Shown: piece after piece, positions 1-5,933 of the stretch | Numbering within the stretch: position 1 is the stretch's first letter | How the letters are laid out: every line of letters begins with the position of its first letter | From: Microcaldota archaeon | GTDB lineage: Archaea; Micrarchaeota; Micrarchaeia; Micrarchaeales; CABMGC01 | Length of the DNA stretch: 6,728 nt | Reading direction: 5' to 3' | Assembly (NCBI GenBank): GCA_021785375.1 | Contig: JAJYFQ010000041.1 | Span: 1 to 6,728 of the forward strand | Position numbers and translations under genes: made by a program | Notes under the pieces: generated by a model | Told to the model about the DNA's origin: nothing | The model's database searches: none | The model's input: only the letters and a program-made list of their open reading frames with translations

Positions 1-243
1 GCAAACGAGCTGAAGAGGGAGATATCGGTGATAGAGCAGGACATAGGGGGCATACGGGGCAACGGCAAGGCACTAGAGGTAAGGATAAAGATCAAGGCAA
101 CTGCCGTCTCGGGTGACAGGTCTGATGCCGCAAGGTCCTCTTCAAGGAACATCGAACAGATCGCAAACGCATTCTCCACGATGCTTAATGCTTCATACGA
201 GATACTTAGGGGCGAGGATCTCCTATCGGACCTTGAGGTGTAG
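1..243 (+). CDS. C-terminal end of a protein resembling the N-terminal part of a VirB4-like ATPase (partial, cut by left edge)
   Basis: The reading frame is open from base 1 to a TAG at 241-243 and gives 80 residues. The start lies outside the window, and the GTG at 28 need not be the start. The visible part begins with a charged helix (NELKREISVIEQDI). A beta-strand-like stretch (ALEVRIKIKATA, about residues 24-35) and a long helix with EQIANAFSTML follow. This order (helix, strand with alternating hydrophobics, helix, then a leucine-rich end) is what I would expect just upstream of the nucleotide-binding domain in VirB4/TraC-type ATPases. The next gene starts 2 nt later with exactly that ATPase domain. 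I infer that the two proteins together make one VirB4-like unit. Function rests on resemblance and context; no catalytic motif is visible here. Confidence 0.6.
   Translation, partial: ANELKREISVIEQDIGGIRGNGKALEVRIKIKATAVSGDRSDAARSSSRNIEQIANAFSTMLNASYEILRGEDLLSDLEV
235..240 (+). promoter_or_regulatory. Shine-Dalgarno for the 375-aa ATPase
   Basis: GAGGTG lies 5 nt before the ATG at 246 and matches the archaeal anti-SD tail. It sits within the last codons of the upstream gene, so ribosomes ending at the TAG (241-243) could restart at once. It supports 246 as the start. Confidence 0.6.
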
Positions 244-245
244 AG

Positions 246-1373
246 ATGTCATATCAGCTCAGTAGCTCATCCGAACTTTCAAAGCTTCTCATTGTGCCTA
301 GGATAGACGAACAGGGGCTGCAGAGCCTGAAATCAAGGTCGTCGCATGGCATATACATAGGCAATACCAGCAGATATTCGCTTCCCGTATTCCTCTGCTT
401 CGAGGAGCTGATGAATCCCCACGTATTCATAACGGGCATAACCGGGAGTGGGAAGACCTATCTCGCGAAGAGTCTCATGCTCAAGCTATATGCCATACTC
501 GGATGCATAGTCATTGTGATAGACTTCACTGGCGAGTATGGCGAGCTTGCATCCATGTTTACCGGGCTAAATTCTCCAACCTCTGAGGTGGAAGAGAGAA
601 TCGACGAGGGAAGGGGAGGCATAGTCTACATAAACCTGAGCAGACTTGACGAAGCCGAGAAGGTCAGAATGGCCATAAGCTTTCTTGATACTGTAGCAAG
701 AAAGATGCGAAAGCGCCGATACAAGGAAGGCAACAAGAGAATATTCGTCGTTCTGGACGAGGCATGGAAGCTCCTGGGAAAAGGCGGATCCCTTGAGATA
801 ATGATCAGGGAGGGCAGGAAGTACGGTGTTGGCATGGTTATCGCATCACAGTTAATCGGTGACATAGACGCTCCGTTTCTCAGCAACATGGCAACCGTAT
901 TTGTCTTCCGGATTCAGGATAAATTGTCACTCGATCTACTCTCAAAGAATTACTGCCTCCGCATGGACCAATCGGCTGCCATGCAGAACCTTGGTGTTGG
1001 AAGCTGCTTTGTCATTCAGCTTAACAGGTCCAATTCACGTGACTCCTTCCAGATATCACGCGTGGTTGGGGCAAAGCTGGGAAACATCGCAAAAATATTT
1101 CTGGGAGATAAGATGAACATAGAGATAACTTATGGGGAATTGGATGAACTTGTAGGGAGACTGTGCCGGGAGAGCCGCGGGGCCGAGATCATCTCAAGGG
1201 TCAGGGAGAGCGGATCAATCAGGATTGATCGGCTGATACGGGACCTGATTGTTGCCGGTGCTGACAGGAGAAAGATACTGGACTCCTTGAAGCGGATCGG
1301 CATAGGGGAGTCTGACATGGCGGACGCTTTCGCTAATGCAGTAAAGGAGGTGGGTAATGACAATGAGAGATGA
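246..1373 (+). CDS. VirB4/HerA-superfamily ATPase (motor domain), 375 aa
   Basis: P-loop ATPase of the FtsK-HerA/VirB4 superfamily. Before the P-loop is the typical lead-in GIYIGNTSRYSLPVFL ... NPHVFITG. Walker A is GITGSGKT with Lys70, followed by a strand ending in IDFTGEYGEL. Walker B is VVLDEAWKLL with Asp171 and Glu172; DEAW is more VirB4/TraC-like than the usual HerA EEAH. The sensor strand GVGMVIASQ ends at Gln202. Residues 323-375 form a helical tail of possible HTH type. These proteins form hexameric rings that use ATP to move DNA or protein through a membrane pore. At 375 aa it is short for VirB4 because the N-terminal domain appears to be encoded by the gene ending 2 nt upstream. 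It overlaps the next gene by 17 nt. No signal peptide or membrane helix is seen, so it is cytoplasmic and perhaps membrane-docked. The ATPase family is certain; the substrate is not known. Confidence 0.88.
   Translation: MSYQLSSSSELSKLLIVPRIDEQGLQSLKSRSSHGIYIGNTSRYSLPVFLCFEELMNPHVFITGITGSGKTYLAKSLMLKLYAILGCIVIVIDFTGEYGELASMFTGLNSPTSEVEERIDEGRGGIVYINLSRLDEAEKVRMAISFLDTVARKMRKRRYKEGNKRIFVVLDEAWKLLGKGGSLEIMIREGRKYGVGMVIASQLIGDIDAPFLSNMATVFVFRIQDKLSLDLLSKNYCLRMDQSAAMQNLGVGSCFVIQLNRSNSRDSFQISRVVGAKLGNIAKIFLGDKMNIEITYGELDELVGRLCRESRGAEIISRVRESGSIRIDRLIRDLIVAGADRRKILDSLKRIGIGESDMADAFANAVKEVGNDNER
1346..1352 (+). promoter_or_regulatory. Shine-Dalgarno for the 225-aa protein
   Basis: GGAGGTG is a perfect archaeal SD, 4 nt before ATG 1357 and 10 nt before ATG 1363. 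It lies inside the end of the ATPase gene. It favours the 1357 start, although 1363 (two codons later) is possible. Confidence 0.65.
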
Positions 1374-2034
1374 GAATGGGTATCTGAGGGGCAGGATGCC
1401 TGTAAATGCAAAACTTCTTACCAGTATGTCAGCTGTGAAATCCCATCTTAATGGGTATCCAAACCTAAGGCTAATCAAAAGGGGCAGCGAGCTCCATTTC
1501 CTGATAGGAGGCGAGGGTGAACCGGACAAGTTCTATATCGCCTCCTTTGGAAGGGAGCACGTAGCACTTGAACTCTTCTCAAAGATATCTCCGATATATC
1601 TACTCCCAGAAGCTCTCCTGCGCATGCTGAGCATTTTATCCATGGTCTCGTCAGATTACGAATTCGATGTCAGATCGCTCTTCCCCTACCTCATCGAAGT
1701 AATTGCGAGTCAGAACATACGATACTGCCTAGAGAGGCTCGATACAGGCAGGCTGGAGAACCACAGCGACATTATACTTGCGAAGAGAATAAGGTCACTG
1801 CTGGAGAGCAATATTCGGCTCTCAAAGGATCTCGAGTCAACAAAGTTACGGCTCTCAAGAATTGCCGCATCGTTCATAGTGAACAGGTACGGCTCCTCCG
1901 CCGGAATCGAAGAGATATGCAATGGCCTTGGCATGTCAGAGAAAGAGGCCGATAGCATTCTCGATTTCATGCCGGAGGTGGGCTACAGGGCAATAAGGTC
2001 TAATGGCGGCAAGTTCAATCTGGTAAGAATATGA
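1357..2034 (+). CDS. Unrecognised 225-aa soluble protein with probable C-terminal winged-helix-like region
   Basis: I do not recognise this family. It has no signal peptide and no clear membrane helix. Residues 27-75 look alpha/beta (LRLIKRGSELHFLIGG, then DKFYIASFGREHVALELF). Residues 76-125 are helical and hydrophobic. Residues 140-172 are a charged helix that could form a short coiled coil (RIRSLLESNIRLSKDLEST). Residues 183-225 read like a helix-turn-helix plus wing (IEEICNGLGMSEKEADSILD, then a strand-rich end). It overlaps the ATPase before it by 17 nt and shares ATGA with the membrane protein after it, so it is probably made in step with both. A role as an adaptor or DNA-binding partner of the ATPases is a guess from position only. 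Confidence 0.8.
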   Translation: MTMRDENGYLRGRMPVNAKLLTSMSAVKSHLNGYPNLRLIKRGSELHFLIGGEGEPDKFYIASFGREHVALELFSKISPIYLLPEALLRMLSILSMVSSDYEFDVRSLFPYLIEVIASQNIRYCLERLDTGRLENHSDIILAKRIRSLLESNIRLSKDLESTKLRLSRIAASFIVNRYGSSAGIEEICNGLGMSEKEADSILDFMPEVGYRAIRSNGGKFNLVRI

Positions 2035-2567
2035 CCAACTTCTATGAGTACCTACTGCAGTTCCTTCCAATCCTTATTGGCGGAGTCATGATGCTTGCAC
2101 TTAAATCGCTAAGGCTTGCCAAAAACAAGGTCACTATAGACACATTCGCCGGTACGGTTTCTTCCGCGAGCAGCGAATTGGGAACAGAAACTAAAGAAGT
2201 TACCGACCGTTCAATGTCCTGGAAAGGATACATCTGCGAGTCAGATGATGCCGCTGAGGCTATGTTTGAAGAGATCCTAAGGGGCGATATGATAGTGAAT
2301 TGCCTATTCGGCACCCGATCGGGCCCTGCCGGCACCAAGCCCATTGCCTTATCAAAGCTTGGGATTGGAGACCTAAAGACTATTGATCTAATGGACTCAA
2401 AATGGGAAGGCCAAGCCCCTCTCCGGCTCTTCGTAAGAAATGGATCCGACCTCCTGTCCAGTCTAATGAAGCCCGGAAAGAGGTCGGGACTGCTTCTCGC
2501 CTATATGGCGGACTCCAGGCTCGAGCTTTTTGGTGTTGGAAATGAATTACATAGGAAATACGATTGA
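2031..2567 (+). CDS. Single-pass membrane protein with cytoplasmic domain, 178 aa, function unknown
   Basis: The start ATG overlaps the preceding stop (ATGA, 2031-2034), which implies coupled translation. Residues 7-24 (YLLQFLPILIGGVMMLAL) form one membrane helix, followed at once by basic residues (KSLRLAKNK). By the positive-inside rule the N-terminus is outside and the rest is in the cytoplasm. A polar linker covers about residues 44-62. A globular domain follows (about 64-175) with alternating strands and helices, for example YICESDDAAEAMFEEIL, LRLFVRNGSDLLSSLM and SGLLLAYMADSRLELFGVG. I recognise no enzyme motif. Lying between two ATPases and next to small membrane proteins, it could anchor or gate a membrane complex; this is inference. 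The end overlaps the next gene by 26 nt. Confidence 0.78.
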   Translation: MTNFYEYLLQFLPILIGGVMMLALKSLRLAKNKVTIDTFAGTVSSASSELGTETKEVTDRSMSWKGYICESDDAAEAMFEEILRGDMIVNCLFGTRSGPAGTKPIALSKLGIGDLKTIDLMDSKWEGQAPLRLFVRNGSDLLSSLMKPGKRSGLLLAYMADSRLELFGVGNELHRKYD

Positions 2568-2730
2568 AATCCTCTTCATTGCAAGCGCAGCTATCGCAGC
2601 AGCTACAATAGACCTCATAATAGCAAGATACATAGTCACGCGAGGCGAGTTCTCAACCGAAATTCTAAAGAAGTCCTCCGGTTTCATCACACTCTTCTTC
2701 ATAATACTCATAATAAAAACGGTGATATAA
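2542..2730 (+). CDS. Tiny two-helix membrane protein, 62 aa
   Basis: The ATG at 2542 is preceded by GGTG (2532-2535) at 6-nt spacing; this is preferred over an in-frame TTG at 2530. Two membrane helices are visible. The first covers about residues 8-28 and has an Asp24 in or near the membrane (ATIDLIIARY). The second covers about 47-62 (GFITLFFIILIIK). The loop between them is charged (TRGEFSTEILKK). The size and two-helix hairpin recall the small membrane subunits of secretion and DNA-transfer systems, such as VirB2/TrbC pilins and the CedA1/CedA2 proteins. No sequence motif proves this, and it lacks an obvious signal peptide. It ends in TAA at 2728-2730, and the same frame then stays open into the next hydrophobic ORF. 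It may therefore be the first part of a longer interrupted gene. Confidence 0.65.
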   Translation: MNYIGNTIEILFIASAAIAAATIDLIIARYIVTRGEFSTEILKKSSGFITLFFIILIIKTVI

Positions 2731-2784
2731 ACGGAGCTCTCCGATCTCTACAGATCTAATGCCTCGGTTGGCGGCCATATCGCG
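2731..2784 (+). other. In-frame open stretch between two membrane-protein ORFs, lacking a normal start codon
   Basis: These 54 bases are in the same frame as both flanking ORFs and encode TELSDLYRSNASVGGHIA, which runs smoothly into the hydrophobic start of the next ORF. Between the TAA at 2728 and the ATG at 2785 there is no ATG, GTG, TTG or CTG in this frame. The other two plus frames have no useful alternative: one hits TAA at once after CAGATC, and the other hits TAG shortly after 2785. The stretch is either a short untranslated gap or coding sequence cut off by the TAA. Confidence 0.5.
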
Positions 2785-3015
2785 ATGGGCATAGTCTGCC
2801 TTGGCCTGGGATCACCTGCCTTTATCCTGTCAGAATCAGTTGGAACTAATCCCATAGCGGCCGCTATCCTAACGCTTTTCTCCGCTGCCCTGATATTCGC
2901 ACTGATAAAGAACCACCGAATTTCTGAATACAGGGCATCGATAATCACGCTTTCTCTGCTCAACCTGATAATCGTACTGCTCTTCTTCCTCTCCACAAAG
3001 GGGTACCTGTTATGA
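2785..3015 (+). CDS. Small hydrophobic membrane protein, 76 aa (start uncertain)
   Basis: From ATG 2785 there is a short hydrophobic, glycine-rich N-terminus (GIVCLGLGSPAFIL, residues 2-15). Two membrane helices follow, about residues 24-41 (IAAAILTLFSAALIFALI) and 51-70 (ASIITLSLLNLIIVLLFFLS). The loop between them is basic (KNHRISEYR) and so probably cytoplasmic. No Shine-Dalgarno is visible before 2785, and the chosen start cuts into what looks like a longer glycine-rich helix. The open frame reaches back to the TAA at 2728, so the true N-terminus may include the preceding 54 bases or the whole 62-aa ORF. The SNASVGG...GLG pattern is loosely like DUF350-type membrane proteins; a VirB2/Ced-like small subunit is the other option. 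Its stop overlaps the start of the 735-aa ATPase (ATGA, 3012-3015). Confidence 0.6.
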   Translation: MGIVCLGLGSPAFILSESVGTNPIAAAILTLFSAALIFALIKNHRISEYRASIITLSLLNLIIVLLFFLSTKGYLL

Positions 3016-5219
3016 AATCTCTCATCCAGTTGGAGGTTGTCGCGATCCCTTCGGATTTCAGCCAGCGAAAGCTGGTCGACTCAATGTTGGGGGCACAGTT
3101 CCTGCTCTGCCATTCCCTTCGTGATTCGAGGACCTTCATATTGTCCGATGTGGAAGAGGCGTGGTCGCGGCTCGGTCTGGGAATTCCCGGACTCAAGCTC
3201 GTACGGTCTGGTCATGTCATCCCTGGCCTTACAAACTTTGTATACATGACCGGAGTGATCGGCGGCACTTCGGACAAAAAAGACGAGAATGTATCTGTCC
3301 TAAAGGATGTCTATGACATATTCAAGGGAAGCGACTCCACGTTACTGGTCTCTTTTGCCCCCATTGATCCATCAGCAGTAAAAGAGGTGCGCCGCAGGGT
3401 TGAGGATGCCGCAAGCAAAAAACGATTGAGGCTTACAAAGAGCTTCAGCAGCAAGGGCGGGGCGTCAAACTCATCGGATTCTGTCCAGATGGAACTCTTT
3501 TACGGTTCAGGAGAGCAGCGTCTCCTGCTCTCCCTTATCGGAATGCTCAATGATATCCCGCTCAATAACCGGGCATGCTACAAGGTCGCCTTCATCGCGT
3601 CCGGCACCTCTGCCGACAAGATAGCAGACTATGTGAAGTCAAGGGTCTTGATCCTAGAAGAGAGGCACTTAAACGAGACTACGGCCGAGCGGCTCTACGA
3701 CTTTACAAGGAAGTCTGATGCCGTGCCATTTCCTTATGGCATCGCATCTCGCCTTATTGAGTTTTCGGGGACAGTTGGCACGGAGATGCTTATAGGGGGA
3801 AGCTATCGTCACACCGCAGGCACAATAGAGGTAGGCGAGTACCTCACCGGATCCGTTTCAGCCAGCCACGAGAAGGTGAGACTTGAGGGATCTGTATTCA
3901 ATCTCGGGACGGTAATATCTGGGGTTCCGGGAACCGGGAAGACCACCGCAGCAATGAATCTAATGAGTGGCATAAGGAAGGCCTCTGGTTCAAGAATAGT
4001 TGTCATATCGCCTACGGGGGAATGGAACCTGCTGGGAAGGGAGCTCGGCGCAAGGGTGATAAGGCTCTACAGCTCTGAGGAGAGGTTCAATCTGTTCAGG
4101 TGTGACTCCGGGATAAACATCGAGAAGTTCTACGAGAATCTTGCAATGCTCCTCGCCTCAGCCTCGAACGTTGGACCATACAAAAACTCCATGGAGAAGA
4201 GTCTCCTCTATGCATTCCAGAAAGCATACTCGTCTACCAGGGCCCCTGATCCTGTTGGACTCTATGCGGAGATAGAGAATGCGGTCGTGGAACAGCATGG
4301 CAAGAGGATCGGGCAGAGCATTAGCTACACAAAGCACGGCGAGAACATAATGGCAGGGCTGGAGAGCCTCAGGCTCATGCTCTTCAAGGAACAGTTTGCC
4401 TACCGCGAGGGCATTAACTTCGCCGAGATCATGGATCACGGCGTCGTATTCGACCTATCGGAAGTGAGCAACAACATGAAGCCGTTCTTCTATGCCCTGC
4501 TGCTCAACCAGGTGTACAGCATCGCCGACTCGTTCGACGAGATGGGAAACGACTCGTTGAGGCTGGCAGTGTGCCTTGAGGAATCGCAGCTGGTCTTCGG
4601 AAACGAAGACATGTCGGCGGCTACGATGGACCTGAAGCAGAGGATACAGGACTTCAGGAAGAGGGGCGTGGGACTAATCCTGATCGCCCACAGCATAGCC
4701 GAGATAAGCATCGGTGTGCGAAGGCTCTGCCAGACAAAGATGTACTTCAGGCAGAGCTCCGACACGGCAAAGGCCGCATGCAGCGACCTCCTGTTCAACT
4801 CCGGGGATGAGGATGCGATAAGGGACAAGCTGAAGTCCCTGCCCCAGGGTGTATGCGCACTTAGCTATATCGATATCGAGGACACCATGAGGATACCGCG
4901 TAAGTCGATATTCATCAAGGCCTCGCAGTACATTCCTGCTGTGCAGAAAGCTGAGGAGCCCCGCATGACCGACAGGCATACGGCGGATACCGCCGTGACC
5001 ATTACCGACTCCGAGTCTAAGCCAAAGCCGCACGCCAGGGTCGCAGTGCTTTATGTGGGCGAGATTGTATACCGTGGCGAGACTGACGACAGCGGCCGCG
5101 CGGAGATCCACGGATTGCTGCCTGACAGGCCGTATAAACTGCACGTTTATGGGGCAAAGAAGAAGGACCTGAAGGCGTTCAGGATATTTGGCGGAAGATC
5201 CAACCCGATAATAATATAA
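3012..5219 (+). CDS. VirB4/HerA-superfamily ATPase with C-terminal beta-sandwich-like domain, 735 aa
   Basis: This is the second FtsK-HerA/VirB4-type ATPase of the operon, here with its N-terminal region fused. Residues 1 to about 265 are mixed alpha/beta, as in the region before the motor in VirB4-like proteins. About 268-290 (GTIEVGEYLTGSV) look like the small beta-barrel of HerA-like proteins. Walker A is GVPGTGKTT with Lys310, followed by VVISPTGEWNLLG. Walker B is LAVCLEESQ with Glu523-Glu524, the EE form common in HerA. The sensor strand GVGLILIAHS carries His560 where many relatives have Gln. About 648-673 is a polar, probably disordered linker. Residues 674-735 look like a small Ig/transthyretin-type sandwich (ETDDSGRAEIHGLLPDRPYK). 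The start is the ATG overlapping the previous stop, with GGGGT 7 nt upstream. The protein is predicted cytoplasmic. The ATPase family is firm, while its cargo and the role of the tail domain are unknown. Confidence 0.87.
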   Translation: MKSLIQLEVVAIPSDFSQRKLVDSMLGAQFLLCHSLRDSRTFILSDVEEAWSRLGLGIPGLKLVRSGHVIPGLTNFVYMTGVIGGTSDKKDENVSVLKDVYDIFKGSDSTLLVSFAPIDPSAVKEVRRRVEDAASKKRLRLTKSFSSKGGASNSSDSVQMELFYGSGEQRLLLSLIGMLNDIPLNNRACYKVAFIASGTSADKIADYVKSRVLILEERHLNETTAERLYDFTRKSDAVPFPYGIASRLIEFSGTVGTEMLIGGSYRHTAGTIEVGEYLTGSVSASHEKVRLEGSVFNLGTVISGVPGTGKTTAAMNLMSGIRKASGSRIVVISPTGEWNLLGRELGARVIRLYSSEERFNLFRCDSGINIEKFYENLAMLLASASNVGPYKNSMEKSLLYAFQKAYSSTRAPDPVGLYAEIENAVVEQHGKRIGQSISYTKHGENIMAGLESLRLMLFKEQFAYREGINFAEIMDHGVVFDLSEVSNNMKPFFYALLLNQVYSIADSFDEMGNDSLRLAVCLEESQLVFGNEDMSAATMDLKQRIQDFRKRGVGLILIAHSIAEISIGVRRLCQTKMYFRQSSDTAKAACSDLLFNSGDEDAIRDKLKSLPQGVCALSYIDIEDTMRIPRKSIFIKASQYIPAVQKAEEPRMTDRHTADTAVTITDSESKPKPHARVAVLYVGEIVYRGETDDSGRAEIHGLLPDRPYKLHVYGAKKKDLKAFRIFGGRSNPIII

Positions 5220-5231
5220 TTAAAGATAAAA

Positions 5232-5248
5232 GAAAACATTTAAATATA
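5232..5248 (+). promoter_or_regulatory. Archaeal BRE/TATA promoter of the vapBC pair
   Basis: TTTAAATA at 5239-5246 is an excellent archaeal TATA box. It is preceded by a purine-rich BRE-like stretch (GAAAACA, 5232-5238). The centre of the box is about 27 nt before the ATG at 5270, so transcription should begin at or next to that ATG and give a leaderless mRNA. This is the only convincing promoter seen in the window. Confidence 0.7.
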
Positions 5249-5265
5249 TTGAGATGTAAATATAT
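5241..5265 (+). repeat. Direct repeat TAAATATAT x2 overlapping the vapBC promoter
   Basis: TAAATATAT occurs at 5241-5249 and 5257-5265, 16 nt start to start. The first copy overlaps the TATA box and the second lies just upstream of the expected transcription start. The placement suits an operator bound by the RHH antitoxin, since VapB proteins commonly repress their own promoter. The low complexity of the AT-rich region means chance is possible. Confidence 0.4.
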
Positions 5266-5269
5266 GTAT

Positions 5270-5512
5270 ATGTCAAAGACGATAACGATAAGCGTTGATG
5301 AGAAGATCGACAGACAGTTCAGGGAATATGCCCGGTCCAAGTACGGAAAGCGAAAAGGGCACCTTAGAAAGGCCTATGAGGAAGCCTTCGGTTTGCTGCT
5401 TAATAATGGAGAGCAGGAGCGCATCAGATCCGAGGCCCTGGAGATGCTACATAAGGGGGTCAAGGTTAAGAGATACTGGAAATTCAACAGGGATGAGGCG
5501 CATGAGCGATAA
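5270..5512 (+). CDS. vapB: VapB-type ribbon-helix-helix antitoxin, 80 aa
   Basis: Short DNA-binding antitoxin that should neutralise the adjacent PIN toxin and repress the shared promoter. The N-terminus has the RHH pattern: a strand (KTITISVDEKI), then a helix (DRQFREYARSKYG), the turn KRKGHL and a second helix (RKAYEEAFGLLL), all within residues 3-45. The charged C-terminal tail (about 46-80, ending KRYWKFNRDEAHER) would be the toxin-wrapping part. ATG 5270 is chosen because the TATA box spacing puts the transcript start there. ATG 5264 and TTG 5249 are in frame but sit too close to the TATA box. The gene overlaps vapC by 11 nt. Local GC is lower than in the flanking ATPase and nre genes, which fits a mobile toxin-antitoxin cassette. 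Confidence 0.8.
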   Translation: MSKTITISVDEKIDRQFREYARSKYGKRKGHLRKAYEEAFGLLLNNGEQERIRSEALEMLHKGVKVKRYWKFNRDEAHER

Positions 5513-5930
5513 GATATTATTCGACACAAACATACTCCTATATGCGTATGTTAATCACGAGCCGGCAAAGTGGAAAGCCTGCAATAAGTTAATCGAAGAT
5601 GTGTTTAACGGCGATAAGCAGGGCGTAATATCAAATCAGATTCTGGGCGAGTTTGCAAACGTCATGATTAAGAAGATGGGTGCAGACGTTGGTGAGGTAA
5701 GCAGAATCGTGGACGAACTGATATCCTCCAAGAACTGGCTTAAACTAGACTACACCACGCAAACTCTCAAGAAAGCATTAATCGACAGCGATATGTATGG
5801 CTCCCCGTTTTGGGACTCTGTTATTGCCGAGACGATGAAGGAAAATGGGATCGTGGAGATAATAACTGAGAATGCAAACGATTTCAATGACATTCCGGGG
5901 ATAAGAGTGACGAATCCTTTCAAATCCTGA
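5502..5930 (+). CDS. vapC: VapC-type PIN-domain ribonuclease toxin, 142 aa
   Basis: The PIN fold is a Mg-dependent RNase; VapC toxins cut tRNA, rRNA or mRNA to stop growth when the antitoxin is lost. The expected acidic residues are present: Asp8 in LFDTNILLYAY, Glu50 in ILGEFANVM, Asp105 in FWDSVIAETMKENG, and Glu123 or Asp127 in ITENANDFNDI. The ending GIRVTNPF is also typical. The length is normal for VapC, and the active site looks intact. ATG 5502 gives the usual short lead-in (MSDKILFDTN) and has GAGG at 5495-5498; ATG 5493, three codons earlier, is possible. It overlaps vapB by 11 nt, so the pair should be co-translated. The RNA target cannot be read from the sequence. The stop is 3 nt from the stop of the convergent nre gene. 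Confidence 0.88.
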   Translation: MSDKILFDTNILLYAYVNHEPAKWKACNKLIEDVFNGDKQGVISNQILGEFANVMIKKMGADVGEVSRIVDELISSKNWLKLDYTTQTLKKALIDSDMYGSPFWDSVIAETMKENGIVEIITENANDFNDIPGIRVTNPFKS

Positions 5931-5933
5931 AGT

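Noticed and set aside
246..1373. HerA of the HerA-NurA/Mre11-Rad50 end-resection system
   Set aside because: None of NurA, Mre11 or Rad50 is present in the window. The Walker B is DEAW rather than EEAH, and the partners are membrane proteins.
1215..1529. 104-aa open frame on the minus strand across the junction of two genes
   Set aside because: It is antisense to a region with a perfect SD and a plausible gene overlap on the plus strand, and its protein is serine/proline-rich shadow sequence.
2728..2730. Recoding of the TAA as pyrrolysine or another extra amino acid
   Set aside because: Pyrrolysine uses TAG and selenocysteine uses TGA. TAA has no established recoding of this kind in archaea, so plain stop, readthrough or mutation are the only options kept.
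4674..5144. 156-aa open frame on the minus strand
   Set aside because: It lies wholly inside the well-supported 735-aa ATPase gene and has no recognisable domain. The region is GC-rich, where antisense open frames are common, so it is a shadow.
5220..5269. Transcription terminator of the ATPase operon
   Set aside because: The 50-nt gap is A-rich and has no T-run of five or more and no stable GC hairpin. It is better explained as the vapBC promoter.
5295..5501. Upstream extension of the vapC frame
   Set aside because: It overlaps vapB in another frame, and the extra residues are low-quality (Arg/Ser/Pro-rich). PIN toxins start within a few residues of the LFDTN strand, which fits ATG 5502.
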